Source of the DNA: Yersinia enterocolitica subsp. enterocolitica
GTDB lineage: Bacteria > Pseudomonadota > Gammaproteobacteria > Enterobacterales > Enterobacteriaceae
Length of the DNA stretch: 64,000 nucleotides
Assembly (NCBI RefSeq): GCF_901472495.1
Contig: NZ_LR590469.1
Location: 4,030,001-4,094,000, forward strand
Reading direction: 5' to 3'
Part shown: positions 25,732 to 36,200 of the stretch, piece after piece
Numbering within the stretch: the first letter of the stretch is position 1
How the letters are laid out: each line of letters starts with the position of its first letter
Program-made: the position numbers and the translations under genes
Notes under the pieces: generated by a model
Told to the model about the DNA's origin: nothing
Databases searched by the model: none
Seen by the model: only the letters and a program-made list of their open reading frames with translations

Positions 25732-28548
25732 ATGAGTGACTACAAGAATACCCTGAATTTGCCTGAAACAGGGTTCCCGATGCGCGGCGATCTGGCTAAG
25801 CGTGAACCTGACATGCTGAAACGTTGGTATGAGCAGGATCTGTACGGGATTATTCGTACAGCCAAAAAGGGTAAAAAGACCTTTATTTTGCACGACGGCC
25901 CTCCTTATGCGAACGGCAACATTCACATTGGTCACTCTGTTAACAAAATTCTCAAAGATATTATTGTTAAAGCGAAAGGGATGTCCGGCTACGACTCACC
26001 TTATATTCCAGGTTGGGACTGCCACGGCCTGCCGATCGAGTTAAAAGTTGAACAATTAATTGGGAAACCGGGCGAAAAAGTCAGTGCCGCGGAGTTCCGT
26101 GCTGCTTGCCGTAAATACGCAGCTGAGCAAGTTGAAGGCCAGAAGAAAGATTTCATCCGCTTGGGTGTGTTGGGCGATTGGGACCATCCTTACCTAACGA
26201 TGGATTTCAAAACTGAAGCCAATATCATTCGTGCGTTAAGCAAAATCATTGATAACGGTCACTTGCACAAAGGCGCGAAGCCAGTGCACTGGTGTACTGA
26301 TTGCGGTTCGTCACTGGCTGAAGCTGAAGTTGAATATTACGACAAAACCTCGCCTTCCATTGATGTGCGTTTTAACGCGGTCGATGTGGCTACAGTGAGC
26401 GCTAAATTCGGTGCAGCAAATGCTAATGGCCCGATCTCTCTGGTTATTTGGACCACCACGCCGTGGACCTTACCTGCGAACCGTGCAATCTCACTGAATG
26501 CTGAATACAACTATCAGTTGGTGCAGGTTGAGGGCGAATGCCTGATTCTGGCAGAAGATCTGGTTGAGAGCGTCATGAAGCGCGCTGGCATTGCTGAGTG
26601 GACGGTATTGGGTAGCTGCAAAGGTTCTGATCTGGAACTGCTGCGCTTCAATCACCCGTTTATGGGCTTCGATGTTCCAGCAATCTTGGGCGACCATGTC
26701 ACACTGGATGCCGGTACTGGCGCAGTTCATACCGCACCAGGCCACGGCCCGGATGACTTTGTTATCGGCCAAAAATATGGTTTGGAAGTGGCTAACCCGG
26801 TTGGCCCGAATGGCTGCTATTTGGCGGGGACTTATCCAACACTGGATGGCCTGTTTGTTTTTAAAGCCAATGATGTGATTGTTGAGTTGCTGCGCGAAAA
26901 AGGTGCATTGCTGAAAGTTGAAAAACTGGTTCACAGCTATCCATGTTGCTGGCGTCATAAAACACCGATCATCTTCCGTGCTACTCCGCAATGGTTCATC
27001 AGCATGGATCAAAAAGGTCTGCGTAAGCAGTCGCTGGAAGAGATCAAAGGTGTGCAGTGGATCCCTGATTGGGGTCAGGCGCGTATCGAAACTATGGTAG
27101 CAAACCGCCCAGATTGGTGTATCTCGCGCCAGCGTACTTGGGGCGTACCAATGTCTCTGTTTGTGCATAAAGAGACTGAAGCGCTTCATCCACGTAGCAC
27201 TGAGTTGATGGAAGAAGTTGCTAAGCGTGTAGAGCAAGACGGCATTCAAGCCTGGTGGGATCTGGATCCGGCCGAGATTCTGGGTGCTGATGTAGCTGAT
27301 TACGTTAAAGTTCCAGACACTCTGGACGTATGGTTTGACTCCGGTTCAACCCACTCTTCTGTAGTCGATGCTCGCCCAGAGTTTGGTGGTCATAGCCCAG
27401 ATATGTATCTGGAAGGTTCTGATCAACACCGCGGCTGGTTTATGTCCTCACTGATGATTGCGACCGCGATGAAGGGTAAAGCGCCTTATCGTCAGGTACT
27501 GACTCATGGTTTCACCGTGGATGGTCAGGGGCGTAAAATGTCCAAATCCATCGGTAATACTATCAGCCCGCAAGATGTGATGAATAAATTGGGTGGCGAC
27601 ATCCTGCGCCTGTGGGTGGCATCCACCGATTACACCGGCGAAATTGCTGTTTCTGATGAAATTCTGAAACGCTCTGCTGACTCTTATCGCCGTATCCGCA
27701 ACACCGCGCGCTTCTTGTTGGCTAACCTGAATGGATTTGATCCGGCGTTGCATCAGGTGAAACCAGAAGAGATGGTAGTAGTAGACCGCTGGGCTGTAGG
27801 CCGTGCGCAAGCTGCGCAAGCCGAGATTATGGAAGCGTACGAAAACTACGACTTCCACTTGGTAGTGCAGCGCCTGATGCAGTTCTGCTCGGTTGAAATG
27901 GGATCGTTCTACCTCGATATCATTAAAGACCGCCAGTACACTGCGAAAGGCGATAGCGTTGCGCGTCGTAGCTGTCAGACAGCACTGTTCCATATTGCCG
28001 AAGCTTTGGTTCGCTGGATGGCTCCTATCATGTCCTTTACCGCAGACGAAATCTGGAACGAAATGCCGGGTGAGCGTCCACAATATGTCTTCACTGAAGA
28101 GTGGTATGACGGTCTGTTCGGGTTGGCGGGTGATGAAAGTATGAACGATACTTTCTGGGCTGAGCTGTTAAAAGTGCGTGGCGAAGTCAACAAAGTGCTG
28201 GAGCAAGCGCGTAGTGATAAACGTATCGGCGGTTCGTTAGAAGCTGCTGTGACACTGTTTGCCACACCGGAGCTGGCTGCACGCCTGAATAGCTTGCAAG
28301 ATGAGCTGCGTTTTGTGTTGCTGACGTCAGCGGCCAAAGTCGCAGATTATGCCGATGCCGGTGATGATGCGCTGCAAAGCGAGCTGATCTCTGGGCTGAA
28401 AATTACCTTTAATAAAGCTGATGGTGAGAAGTGTCCACGTTGCTGGCATTACACTCAAGACATCGGTTTGGTAGCGGAACATGCTGAACTGTGCGGCCGC
28501 TGTGTCACTAACGTTGCCGGCGACGGTGAAGAGCGTAAGTACGCCTAA
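25732..28548 (+). CDS. ileS: Isoleucyl-tRNA synthetase
   Basis: The protein is 938 residues (E. coli 938). Class I motifs HIGH in NGNIHIGHSVNK (near residue 67) and KMSKS in GRKMSKSIGN (near 602) are intact. The CP1 editing domain has the threonine-rich WTTTPWTLPANRA. The C-terminal zinc site has CPRCWHY and CGRCVTN. It charges tRNA-Ile and edits Val-tRNA-Ile. The stop overlaps the lspA start (TAATG), so the two are probably translationally coupled. Confidence 0.98.
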   Translation: MSDYKNTLNLPETGFPMRGDLAKREPDMLKRWYEQDLYGIIRTAKKGKKTFILHDGPPYANGNIHIGHSVNKILKDIIVKAKGMSGYDSPYIPGWDCHGLPIELKVEQLIGKPGEKVSAAEFRAACRKYAAEQVEGQKKDFIRLGVLGDWDHPYLTMDFKTEANIIRALSKIIDNGHLHKGAKPVHWCTDCGSSLAEAEVEYYDKTSPSIDVRFNAVDVATVSAKFGAANANGPISLVIWTTTPWTLPANRAISLNAEYNYQLVQVEGECLILAEDLVESVMKRAGIAEWTVLGSCKGSDLELLRFNHPFMGFDVPAILGDHVTLDAGTGAVHTAPGHGPDDFVIGQKYGLEVANPVGPNGCYLAGTYPTLDGLFVFKANDVIVELLREKGALLKVEKLVHSYPCCWRHKTPIIFRATPQWFISMDQKGLRKQSLEEIKGVQWIPDWGQARIETMVANRPDWCISRQRTWGVPMSLFVHKETEALHPRSTELMEEVAKRVEQDGIQAWWDLDPAEILGADVADYVKVPDTLDVWFDSGSTHSSVVDARPEFGGHSPDMYLEGSDQHRGWFMSSLMIATAMKGKAPYRQVLTHGFTVDGQGRKMSKSIGNTISPQDVMNKLGGDILRLWVASTDYTGEIAVSDEILKRSADSYRRIRNTARFLLANLNGFDPALHQVKPEEMVVVDRWAVGRAQAAQAEIMEAYENYDFHLVVQRLMQFCSVEMGSFYLDIIKDRQYTAKGDSVARRSCQTALFHIAEALVRWMAPIMSFTADEIWNEMPGERPQYVFTEEWYDGLFGLAGDESMNDTFWAELLKVRGEVNKVLEQARSDKRIGGSLEAAVTLFATPELAARLNSLQDELRFVLLTSAAKVADYADAGDDALQSELISGLKITFNKADGEKCPRCWHYTQDIGLVAEHAELCGRCVTNVAGDGEERKYA

Positions 28549-29057
28549 TGAGTAAACCTATTTGTTCGACCGGATTGCGCTGGTTATGGCTGGCTGTGCT
28601 GGTGGTGATTGTCGATCTCAGTAGCAAACAGTGGGTTATGACCCACTTTGCGCTGTATGAGTCGATGCCACTGATTCCTTTTTTCAACCTGACCTACGCG
28701 CAGAACTTTGGCGCAGCATTTAGCTTCCTCGCGGATAAAAGTGGCTGGCAGCGTTGGTTCTTTGCCGGGATAGCTATCGGTATTTCAGTTCTATTAATGG
28801 TGCTGATGTATCGTTCTACTGCCAAGCAGCGCCTGCTCAACTGTGCTTATGCTCTGATTATCGGTGGGGCATTAGGTAATTTATTTGATCGCATGGTGCA
28901 TGGCGCGGTGATCGACTTTATTGATTTCCACGTCAATAACTGGCATTTCCCGACATTTAACATCGCCGATACAGCAATTTGTATCGGTGCTGCATTGGTT
29001 ATATTTGAAGGCTTTATCAGCCCAGCTGAAAAAACGGCGATGAATAAAGGTGAGTGA
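28548..29057 (+). CDS. lspA: Prolipoprotein signal peptidase (SPase II)
   Basis: Inner-membrane aspartic protease of 169 residues with four helices that removes signal peptides from lipidated prolipoproteins. The catalytic aspartates are in GNLFDRMVHGAVIDFIDF and FNIADTAICIG; NFGAAFSFLAD is also conserved. It overlaps ileS by one base, and fkpB starts one base after its stop. Confidence 0.97.
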   Translation: MSKPICSTGLRWLWLAVLVVIVDLSSKQWVMTHFALYESMPLIPFFNLTYAQNFGAAFSFLADKSGWQRWFFAGIAIGISVLLMVLMYRSTAKQRLLNCAYALIIGGALGNLFDRMVHGAVIDFIDFHVNNWHFPTFNIADTAICIGAALVIFEGFISPAEKTAMNKGE

Positions 29058-29058
29058 T

Positions 29059-29544
29059 ATGTCAGAGCGGGTACAAGACCATTTTATACAAGACAAGAGT
29101 GCTGTATTGGTGCATTTCACTCTGAAACTGGAAGATGGTTCAACGGCAGAATCAACTCATATTCACGGTAAACCCGCGCTATTTCGCTTAGGCGATAACA
29201 GCCTTTCCGATGCGCTGGAGCAGCAGTTGATCGGCTTGAAAGTGGGTGACAAACACGCTTTCAGCTTACCACCTGAAGATGCATTCGGTTTAGAAAGTCC
29301 TGATTTGATTCAGTACTTTACGCAGCGTGATTTTGCGCAAACCGGTGTACCGGATACGGGTACGATTATGCTGTTTACCACTCGTGATGGCAGTGAAATG
29401 CCGGGCGTGGTGCGGGAAGTAGCAGAAGAGTCGATTACTGTTGATTTTAATCACCCGTTGGCAGGGCATATCGTCAGCTTTGACATTGAAGTGCTGGAGA
29501 TAGACCCCCAACAGGAGGCAATGCATGCAGATATTGCTGGCTAA
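29059..29544 (+). CDS. fkpB: FKBP-type peptidyl-prolyl isomerase FkpB (SlpA type)
   Basis: The 161-residue protein of the SlyD-like FKBP group has the isomerase domain (VLVHFTLKLEDGSTAEST, FRLGDNSLSDALEQQLIGLKVGD) with an inserted flap (FTTRDGSEMPGVVREV) and NHPLAGHIVSFDIEVLEI. It assists proline isomerisation and folding in the cytoplasm. The ATG at 29059 (MSERVQDHF) matches the E. coli start and follows GGTGAG. The 3' end overlaps ispH by 20 bp. Confidence 0.94.
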   Translation: MSERVQDHFIQDKSAVLVHFTLKLEDGSTAESTHIHGKPALFRLGDNSLSDALEQQLIGLKVGDKHAFSLPPEDAFGLESPDLIQYFTQRDFAQTGVPDTGTIMLFTTRDGSEMPGVVREVAEESITVDFNHPLAGHIVSFDIEVLEIDPQQEAMHADIAG

Positions 29545-30478
29545 TCCACGCGGCTTTTGTGCCGGAGTTGATCGGGCTATCAGTATTGTTGAACGCGCGA
29601 TCGAGATGTATGGCGCGCCAATCTATGTACGCCATGAAGTGGTACATAACCGCTATGTGGTTGATAGCCTGCGTGAGCGCGGGGCTATTTTTATCGAGGA
29701 TATCGCTGAGGTGCCAGATGGTTCCATTTTGATTTTCTCGGCCCATGGTGTGTCACAAGCGGTGCGAGCCGAAGCCCGTGCCCGTGAATTGACGATGCTG
29801 TTTGACGCAACTTGTCCCTTGGTCACTAAAGTCCATATGGAAGTTGCGCGCGCTAGCCGCAAAGGGAAAGAAGCTATCCTGATTGGTCATGCTGGCCATC
29901 CGGAAGTTGAAGGCACCATGGGGCAATACAACAACCCGAAAGGGGGAATGTATTTGGTCGAGTCGCCTGATGATGTTTGGAAACTGAATGTTAAAGATGA
30001 GAATAACCTCTGCTTTATGACTCAGACCACGTTGTCAGTTGACGATACCTCTGCGGTTATCGATGCTTTACACCGGCGTTTCCCGAAGATTGTCGGCCCA
30101 CGTAAAGATGATATCTGCTACGCCACAACTAACCGCCAAGAAGCGGTGCGGAATTTGGCGAATGATGCCGACGTGGTGCTGGTGGTTGGCTCGAAAAACT
30201 CATCTAACTCAAACCGGTTAGCTGAACTCGCACAACGCATGGGTAAACCCGCTTATCTGATTGATTCGGCAGCTGATATCCAAGAGTCATGGTTACAGAA
30301 TGCGAAATGCATTGGCGTGACCGCAGGAGCCTCTGCACCCGATATTCTGGTACAGCAAGTGATTGCCCGTTTACAAGCGCTTGGTGCGGGTGGGTCGGTT
30401 GAGCTTCGTGGCCGCGAAGAAAGTATTGTATTCGAAGTCCCAAAAGAGTTACGTGTTGAGGTTAAGCAGATCGACTGA
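29525..30478 (+). CDS. ispH: 4-hydroxy-3-methylbut-2-enyl diphosphate reductase
   Basis: Last enzyme of the MEP isoprenoid pathway, giving IPP and DMAPP. The protein is 317 residues, with the three iron-sulfur cysteines in RGFCAGV (about 12), DATCPLVTK (about 96) and DICYATTNRQEA (about 197), plus the catalytic E in HPEVEGTMGQ. ACAGGAGG lies just before the ATG, inside fkpB. It is the last gene of the ribF cluster; the E. coli neighbour rihC is missing here. Confidence 0.98.
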   Translation: MQILLANPRGFCAGVDRAISIVERAIEMYGAPIYVRHEVVHNRYVVDSLRERGAIFIEDIAEVPDGSILIFSAHGVSQAVRAEARARELTMLFDATCPLVTKVHMEVARASRKGKEAILIGHAGHPEVEGTMGQYNNPKGGMYLVESPDDVWKLNVKDENNLCFMTQTTLSVDDTSAVIDALHRRFPKIVGPRKDDICYATTNRQEAVRNLANDADVVLVVGSKNSSNSNRLAELAQRMGKPAYLIDSAADIQESWLQNAKCIGVTAGASAPDILVQQVIARLQALGAGGSVELRGREESIVFEVPKELRVEVKQID

Positions 30479-30505
30479 TCTCTGGCATGTATTCATAACG
30501 TTATC

Positions 30506-30532
30506 AAGCAGCCCTGAGTGGCTGCTTTTTTA
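30506..30532 (+). terminator. ispH terminator
   Basis: Stem AGCAGCC/GGCTGCT with loop CTGAGT and a T run, about 30 bp after the ispH stop. Confidence 0.88.
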
Positions 30533-30812
30533 TGGATGTATTTCGCCATAGCTGCATGAATATGCGAAATAACCGTATTATGCCAGATGAACCGTTATTG
30601 TACTGACTCCGTTTGGATTGCACATTGAGCTGCCCATACATGCTCACGGCGAGAGGGTTAGCAAATGTTATGCAAGGAATTAAGTGGTTTCACTGATAAA
30701 AGCAGCCGTATATCATTTTTTTCTAATACAGATTAAATAGGCTGGCAGAGTCGATGACGGGCGGCTAATCTGAACCCTTGTCAGGGTAGATGACACAATA
30801 TTGGGAGAACTC
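30533..30812. other. Intergenic region upstream of dapB
   Basis: No gene is seen in 280 bp. It should hold the dapB promoter, but no strong -35/-10 pair could be picked by eye. A short inverted repeat CCCTTGTCAGGG at 30776-30787 lies close to the start. Confidence 0.4.
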
Positions 30813-31634
30813 ATGACTAATTCAACAATTCGCATCGCCGTTGTCGGTGCAGGCGGCCGTATGGGTCGGCAGCTTATTCAGGCAATCACGCAGACTAAAG
30901 GTGTGGTGCTGGGTGCCGCAGTAGAGCGCGCGGGGTCCACTCTGGTGGGAAGTGATGCGGGTGAACTGGCCGGAACAGGTTTGCTAAATATCGCCGTAAG
31001 TGATGATTTATCTAAAGTAACTGATCATTTTGATGTGTTGATCGACTTTACTCGACCAGAGGGCACTCTGGAACATTTAGCTATTTGCCGCGCACATCAT
31101 AAGGCAATGGTGATTGGAACCACCGGTTTTGATGATGCCGGTAAAGCCGCCATCAGCGCCGCATCAGCAGAGATTGGTATTGTGTTCGCCGCAAACTTCA
31201 GTGTTGGGGTCAATGTGGTACTTAAGTTGCTTGAAAAAGCCGCCAAAGTGATGGGCGATTACACTGATATCGAAATTATTGAAGCGCATCACCGCTATAA
31301 AGTTGATGCGCCGTCAGGGACCGCATTAGCGATGGGCGAGGCTATTGCTGAATCTTTAGGGCGGTCACTGAAAGATTGCGCAGTTTATACCCGCGAAGGC
31401 CATACCGGAGAACGCAAACCAGGCACTATTGGTTTTGCGACAGTGCGTGCTGGCGATATTGTCGGGGAGCACACCGCCATGTTTGCCGACATTGGCGAAC
31501 GGGTTGAAATCACCCATAAAGCCACTAGCCGCATGACTTTTGCCAATGGTGCCGTTAAATCTGCTATATGGCTTTCTAATCATGATAATGGCTTGTTTGA
31601 TATGCGAGATGTACTGAGTTTGAATGAACTTTAA
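30813..31634 (+). CDS. dapB: 4-hydroxy-tetrahydrodipicolinate reductase
   Basis: The protein is 273 residues, E. coli length. The N-terminal Rossmann loop is VVGAGGRMGRQLI. The C-terminal catalytic region is EAHHRYKVDAPSGTALAMGE with the general-acid His and Lys. It is the second committed step of lysine and diaminopimelate synthesis. The ATG at 30813 (MTNSTIRIAVVG) follows GGGAGAAC; the preceding in-frame start at 30801 would overlap this site. About 280 bp of non-coding DNA lies upstream. Confidence 0.97.
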   Translation: MTNSTIRIAVVGAGGRMGRQLIQAITQTKGVVLGAAVERAGSTLVGSDAGELAGTGLLNIAVSDDLSKVTDHFDVLIDFTRPEGTLEHLAICRAHHKAMVIGTTGFDDAGKAAISAASAEIGIVFAANFSVGVNVVLKLLEKAAKVMGDYTDIEIIEAHHRYKVDAPSGTALAMGEAIAESLGRSLKDCAVYTREGHTGERKPGTIGFATVRAGDIVGEHTAMFADIGERVEITHKATSRMTFANGAVKSAIWLSNHDNGLFDMRDVLSLNEL

Positions 31635-31643
31635 AGGTGTAAA

Positions 31644-31670
31644 GCACAACCCGTGATGTGGTTGTTTTTA
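31644..31670 (+). terminator. dapB terminator 1
   Basis: ACAACC/GGTTGT stem with a T run directly after the dapB stop. Confidence 0.7.
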
Positions 31671-31687
31671 TCATAATCATATGATAA

Positions 31688-31714
31688 CAGGGCAATATTT
31701 TATTGTCCTTTTTT
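31688..31714 (+). terminator. dapB terminator 2
   Basis: AGGGCAATA/TATTGTCCT stem followed by TTTTTT. It backs up the preceding hairpin about 20 bp upstream. Confidence 0.78.
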
Positions 31715-31865
31715 GTTTGTTTATATAATCAGATGTCTTATTCATTTTTTTATACGTAATGTCGTTTTTGTTGTGTTTTATCTCGTTTTTTTATCTTTTA
31801 GTGTCCTCATTATCTATTAGTACTCATTTTCATCACTTCAGAACGATTTTTTTCAGTCACATACT

Positions 31866-31915
31866 CTCGCAACCGTTTACTATGCTAAGTTAGCATGTGT
31901 TTTTGCCGCTATAAT
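31866..31915 (+). promoter_or_regulatory. carAB distal promoter (P1) region with PurR-like site
   Basis: CGCAACCGTTTAC (from 31868) resembles the PurR operator ACGCAAACGTTTGCGT. A perfect TATAAT lies at 31910-31915 in the context TTGCCGCTATAATCGTC, as at the pyrimidine-controlled car P1 of E. coli. The -35 is unclear. Confidence 0.6.
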
Positions 31916-32052
31916 CGTCTCATTTTAATGAGAACGGTAAAAAACAGAGAAAAAATGGCACTTTGGCTAGACAAGAGCGTCACTCATCATTAAAATGCGC
32001 CCAATTTGCCAAAAATTAGCTTTGAGGGCGGTTTTTGCATTGATTTAGGTCG

Positions 32053-32106
32053 CTAGATATGAATTAATATGCAAATAATGTGACTGTTTATTCCTTGGAG
32101 GGTGTT
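32053..32106 (+). promoter_or_regulatory. carAB proximal promoter (P2) region with ARG box
   Basis: ATATGAATTAATATGCAA (32057-32074) fits the ArgR box consensus TNTGAATWWWWATTCANW in its left half and matches the E. coli car P2 ARG box almost base for base. The downstream TTGGAGGG is the carA ribosome binding site. Confidence 0.78.
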
Positions 32107-33270
32107 TTGATTAAGTCAGCGCTATTGGTTCTCGAAGACGGAACCCAATTTCACGGTCGGGCCATCGGGGCAGAAGGTACGGCAGTGGGGGAAGTGGTCT
32201 TCAATACGTCGATGACCGGTTATCAAGAAATCCTTACTGATCCTTCCTACTCCCGCCAGATCGTCACTCTTACTTATCCTCATATCGGCAATGTCGGCAC
32301 CAATGCCTCCGATGAAGAATCCTCCGCAGTACACGCCCAAGGTCTGGTTATTCGCGACCTGCCATTGATTGCCAGCAATTACCGTAATGAAGAAGGCTTA
32401 TCTGAGTATCTCAAGCGCCACAATATTGTAGCGATTGCAGATATTGATACCCGTAAGCTGACACGGTTGCTGCGTGAGAAGGGCGCGCAAAACGGCTGTA
32501 TTATTGTGGGTGACTTATCAGATGCTGCGCTGGCGCTGGAAAAAGCCAAAGCATTCCCAGGCTTGAAAGGGATGGATCTGGCCAAAGAGGTGACTACCAA
32601 AGAAGTGTATCAATGGCTGCAAGGCAGTTGGACTCTGGAAGGCGACTTACCGGCGGCGAAACAACCTGAAGATCTGCCATTCCATGTTGTGGCGTACGAC
32701 TACGGTGTAAAACGCAATATTCTGCGCATGCTAGTTGACCGTGGTTGCCGCCTGACCATTGTTCCGGCGCAGACCCCGGCTGAAGACGTCCTGAAGTTAA
32801 ATCCGGATGGCATTTTCTTATCCAACGGCCCAGGTGACCCTGAGCCATGCGATTATGCTATCGCGGCGATTAAACGCTTCCTGGAAACTGATATTCCGGT
32901 ATTTGGTATCTGTTTAGGCCATCAACTGCTGGCTCTGGCTAGCGGTGCGAAAACTGTAAAAATGAAATTTGGTCATCATGGCGGCAACCACCCAGTGAAA
33001 GATTTGGATGCCAATTGTGTGATGATCACTGCGCAGAACCACGGTTTCGCCGTTGATGAAACCACATTGCCGTCCAACCTACGCACTACTCACGTTTCTT
33101 TATTCGATGGTTCCCTGCAAGGGATTCACCGTACCGATAAAGCAGCTTTCAGCTTCCAGGGTCACCCTGAAGCCAGCCCTGGGCCGCACGATGCCGCTCC
33201 GCTGTTTGATCACTTTATCGAGCTGATTGAAGCTTATCGCGCGACAGCCGCTAGCCATACTAATAAATAA
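32107..33270 (+). CDS. carA: Carbamoyl-phosphate synthase small (glutaminase) subunit
   Basis: The 387-residue glutaminase subunit feeds ammonia to CarB for carbamoyl phosphate (arginine and pyrimidine synthesis). The class I amidotransferase domain has the nucleophile in PVFGICLGHQLLALA (about 270) and the His/Glu pair in FQGHPEASPG. The start is TTG at 32107 (MIKSALLVLEDG), as in E. coli carA, preceded by TTGGAGGG; the in-frame GTG at 32080 lies before that site and is rejected. carB follows after 16 bp. Confidence 0.97.
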   Translation: MIKSALLVLEDGTQFHGRAIGAEGTAVGEVVFNTSMTGYQEILTDPSYSRQIVTLTYPHIGNVGTNASDEESSAVHAQGLVIRDLPLIASNYRNEEGLSEYLKRHNIVAIADIDTRKLTRLLREKGAQNGCIIVGDLSDAALALEKAKAFPGLKGMDLAKEVTTKEVYQWLQGSWTLEGDLPAAKQPEDLPFHVVAYDYGVKRNILRMLVDRGCRLTIVPAQTPAEDVLKLNPDGIFLSNGPGDPEPCDYAIAAIKRFLETDIPVFGICLGHQLLALASGAKTVKMKFGHHGGNHPVKDLDANCVMITAQNHGFAVDETTLPSNLRTTHVSLFDGSLQGIHRTDKAAFSFQGHPEASPGPHDAAPLFDHFIELIEAYRATAASHTNK

Positions 33271-33286
33271 TCAGGAGCGCCAAACC

Positions 33287-36200
33287 ATGCCAAAACGTAC
33301 AGATATAAAAAGCATCCTGATTCTGGGCGCAGGCCCAATCGTTATCGGCCAGGCTTGTGAGTTTGACTACTCCGGTGCCCAGGCTTGTAAAGCGCTGCGT
33401 GAAGAGGGTTACCGCGTTATCTTGGTAAACTCTAACCCCGCCACAATTATGACTGACCCGGAAATGGCTGATGCAACTTATATCGAGCCGATTCACTGGG
33501 AAGTGGTGCGCAAAATCATTGAAAAAGAGCGCCCAGACGCAGTATTGCCAACTATGGGCGGCCAAACCGCACTGAACTGCGCACTAGAATTGGAGCGTCA
33601 AGGAGTGCTGGCTGAATTCGGTGTCACCATGATTGGTGCAACCGCTGATGCTATCGATAAAGCTGAAGACCGCCGTCGCTTTGATATCGCGATGAAAAAA
33701 ATTGGTCTGGATACCGCTCGTTCAGGTATCGCGCACAATATGGAAGAAGCCCTCGCCGTTGCGGCTGATGTAGGTTTCCCGTGCATTATCCGCCCATCCT
33801 TTACCATGGGGGGCACCGGTGGCGGTATCGCGTATAACCGCGAAGAGTTTGAAGAAATCTGCGAGCGCGGCCTGGATTTATCGCCAACCAAAGAGTTGCT
33901 GATTGACGAGTCACTGATTGGTTGGAAAGAGTATGAGATGGAAGTTGTTCGCGATAAAAACGACAACTGCATCATTGTCTGCTCTATTGAGAACTTCGAT
34001 GCCATGGGGATTCATACCGGCGACTCCATCACTGTGGCACCGGCGCAGACCCTGACTGACAAAGAATATCAAATCATGCGTAATGCCTCGATGGCAGTGC
34101 TGCGTGAAATCGGCGTGGAGACTGGCGGCTCCAACGTGCAGTTCTCGGTTAATCCGAAAAATGGTCGTTTGATCGTCATTGAAATGAACCCACGTGTATC
34201 TCGCTCTTCCGCTTTGGCATCTAAAGCCACTGGCTTTCCGATTGCCAAAATTGCGGCCAAGCTGGCAGTGGGTTACACGCTTGATGAATTGATGAATGAC
34301 ATCACTGGTGGCCGCACTCCGGCTTCCTTCGAGCCATCTATCGACTATGTTGTCACTAAAATTCCTCGCTTTAACTTCGAAAAATTCGCCGGTAGCAATG
34401 ACCGCCTGACAACCCAGATGAAATCTGTGGGTGAAGTGATGGCCATTGGTCGTACTCAGCAGGAATCATTGCAAAAAGCACTGCGCGGTTTGGAAGTGGG
34501 TGCGACCGGTTTTGACCCTAAAGTCAGCCTTGATGATCCAGAAGCCCTGACTAAAATTCGCCGTGAATTGAAAGAAGCAGGTTCTGACCGAATTTGGTAT
34601 ATCGCCGATGCATTCCGCGCCGGTATGTCTGTTGATGGTGTCTTTAACCTGACCAACGTCGACCGCTGGTTCCTGGTTCAGATTGAAGAGCTGGTACGTC
34701 TGGAAGAGAACGTAGCAGAACTCGGTATCAATGGCTTGACCGCAGAGTTCATGCGTCACTTGAAACGCAAAGGTTTTGCCGATGCCCGCCTGGCGAAGTT
34801 GGTTGGTGCGGCTGAAAGCGAAGTGCGCAAGTTGCGTTACAAGTATGGTTTGCACCCGGTTTATAAACGTGTAGATACCTGTGCGGCAGAGTTCTCAACC
34901 GACACCGCCTACATGTACTCGACTTACGAGGAAGAGTGCGAATCCAATCCAACCAGCGAACGCCCGAAAATTATGGTGCTGGGTGGTGGCCCGAACCGTA
35001 TCGGTCAAGGGATTGAATTCGACTATTGCTGTGTACACGCGTCATTGGCACTGCGTGAAGACGGTTATGAAACCATCATGGTGAACTGTAACCCTGAAAC
35101 GGTTTCTACAGACTACGACACCTCTGACCGCCTCTATTTTGAATCGGTGACATTAGAAGACGTGCTGGAAATCGTCCGCATCGAGAAACCGCAAGGTGTT
35201 ATCGTGCAATACGGCGGTCAAACGCCATTGAAATTAGCGCGTGAATTGGAAGCTGCCGGTGTGCCGATTATCGGTACCAGCCCTGATGCGATTGACCGCG
35301 CCGAAGACCGCGAGCGTTTCCAGCAGGCAGTAAACCGTCTGGGCTTGAAACAACCAGCTAACGCTACGGTAGCGACTATCGAGCAAGCAGTTGAAAAAGC
35401 AGCAGGTTTGGGTTATCCGCTGGTGGTTCGCCCATCTTATGTGTTGGGCGGCCGCGCAATGGAAATCGTTTATGACGAAGTTGACCTGCGCCGTTACTTC
35501 CAAAATGCGGTCAGTGTGTCAAATGATGCGCCAGTATTGCTCGACCGCTTCCTTGATGATGCGGTAGAAGTGGATGTAGATGCCATTTGCGATGGTGAGC
35601 GCGTGTTAATTGGCGGCATTATGGAGCACATTGAGCAAGCAGGGGTTCATTCCGGTGACTCAGCATGTTCATTGCCGGCTTACACCCTGAGCAAGGAAAT
35701 TCAGGATGTGATGCGCCAGCAAGTGGAAAAATTGGCCTTTGAACTTTGTGTCCGCGGCTTGATGAATGTGCAGTTTGCGGTAAAAAATAACGAAGTTTAC
35801 CTGATTGAAGTCAACCCACGAGCAGCTCGTACTGTGCCATTCGTTTCTAAAGCGACCGGCATACCGCTGGCAAAAATTGCCGCGCGCGTGATGGTAGGGC
35901 AGACACTGGCACAGCAAGGTGTTCTGGAAGAGATTATTCCGCCTTATTATTCGGTAAAAGAAGTGGTGTTGCCATTCAACAAATTCCCTGGTGTTGATCC
36001 GATTTTAGGGCCAGAAATGCGCTCTACCGGTGAAGTGATGGGGGTTGGCCGTACCTTTGCCGAAGCTTTCTCTAAAGCTATGCTGGGCAGTCAGTCTGGT
36101 ATGAAAAAGAGCGGCCGTGCACTGTTATCCGTGCGCGAGGGTGATAAGCATCGGGTTGTTGATTTAGCGGCTAAGTTGCTGAAACAGGGCTTTGAACTGG

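Noticed and set aside
26491..27249. Long antisense open frame within ileS (252 codons)
   Set aside because: The opposite frame encodes conserved ileS; long antisense frames are common opposite such genes, and this one has no recognised domain.
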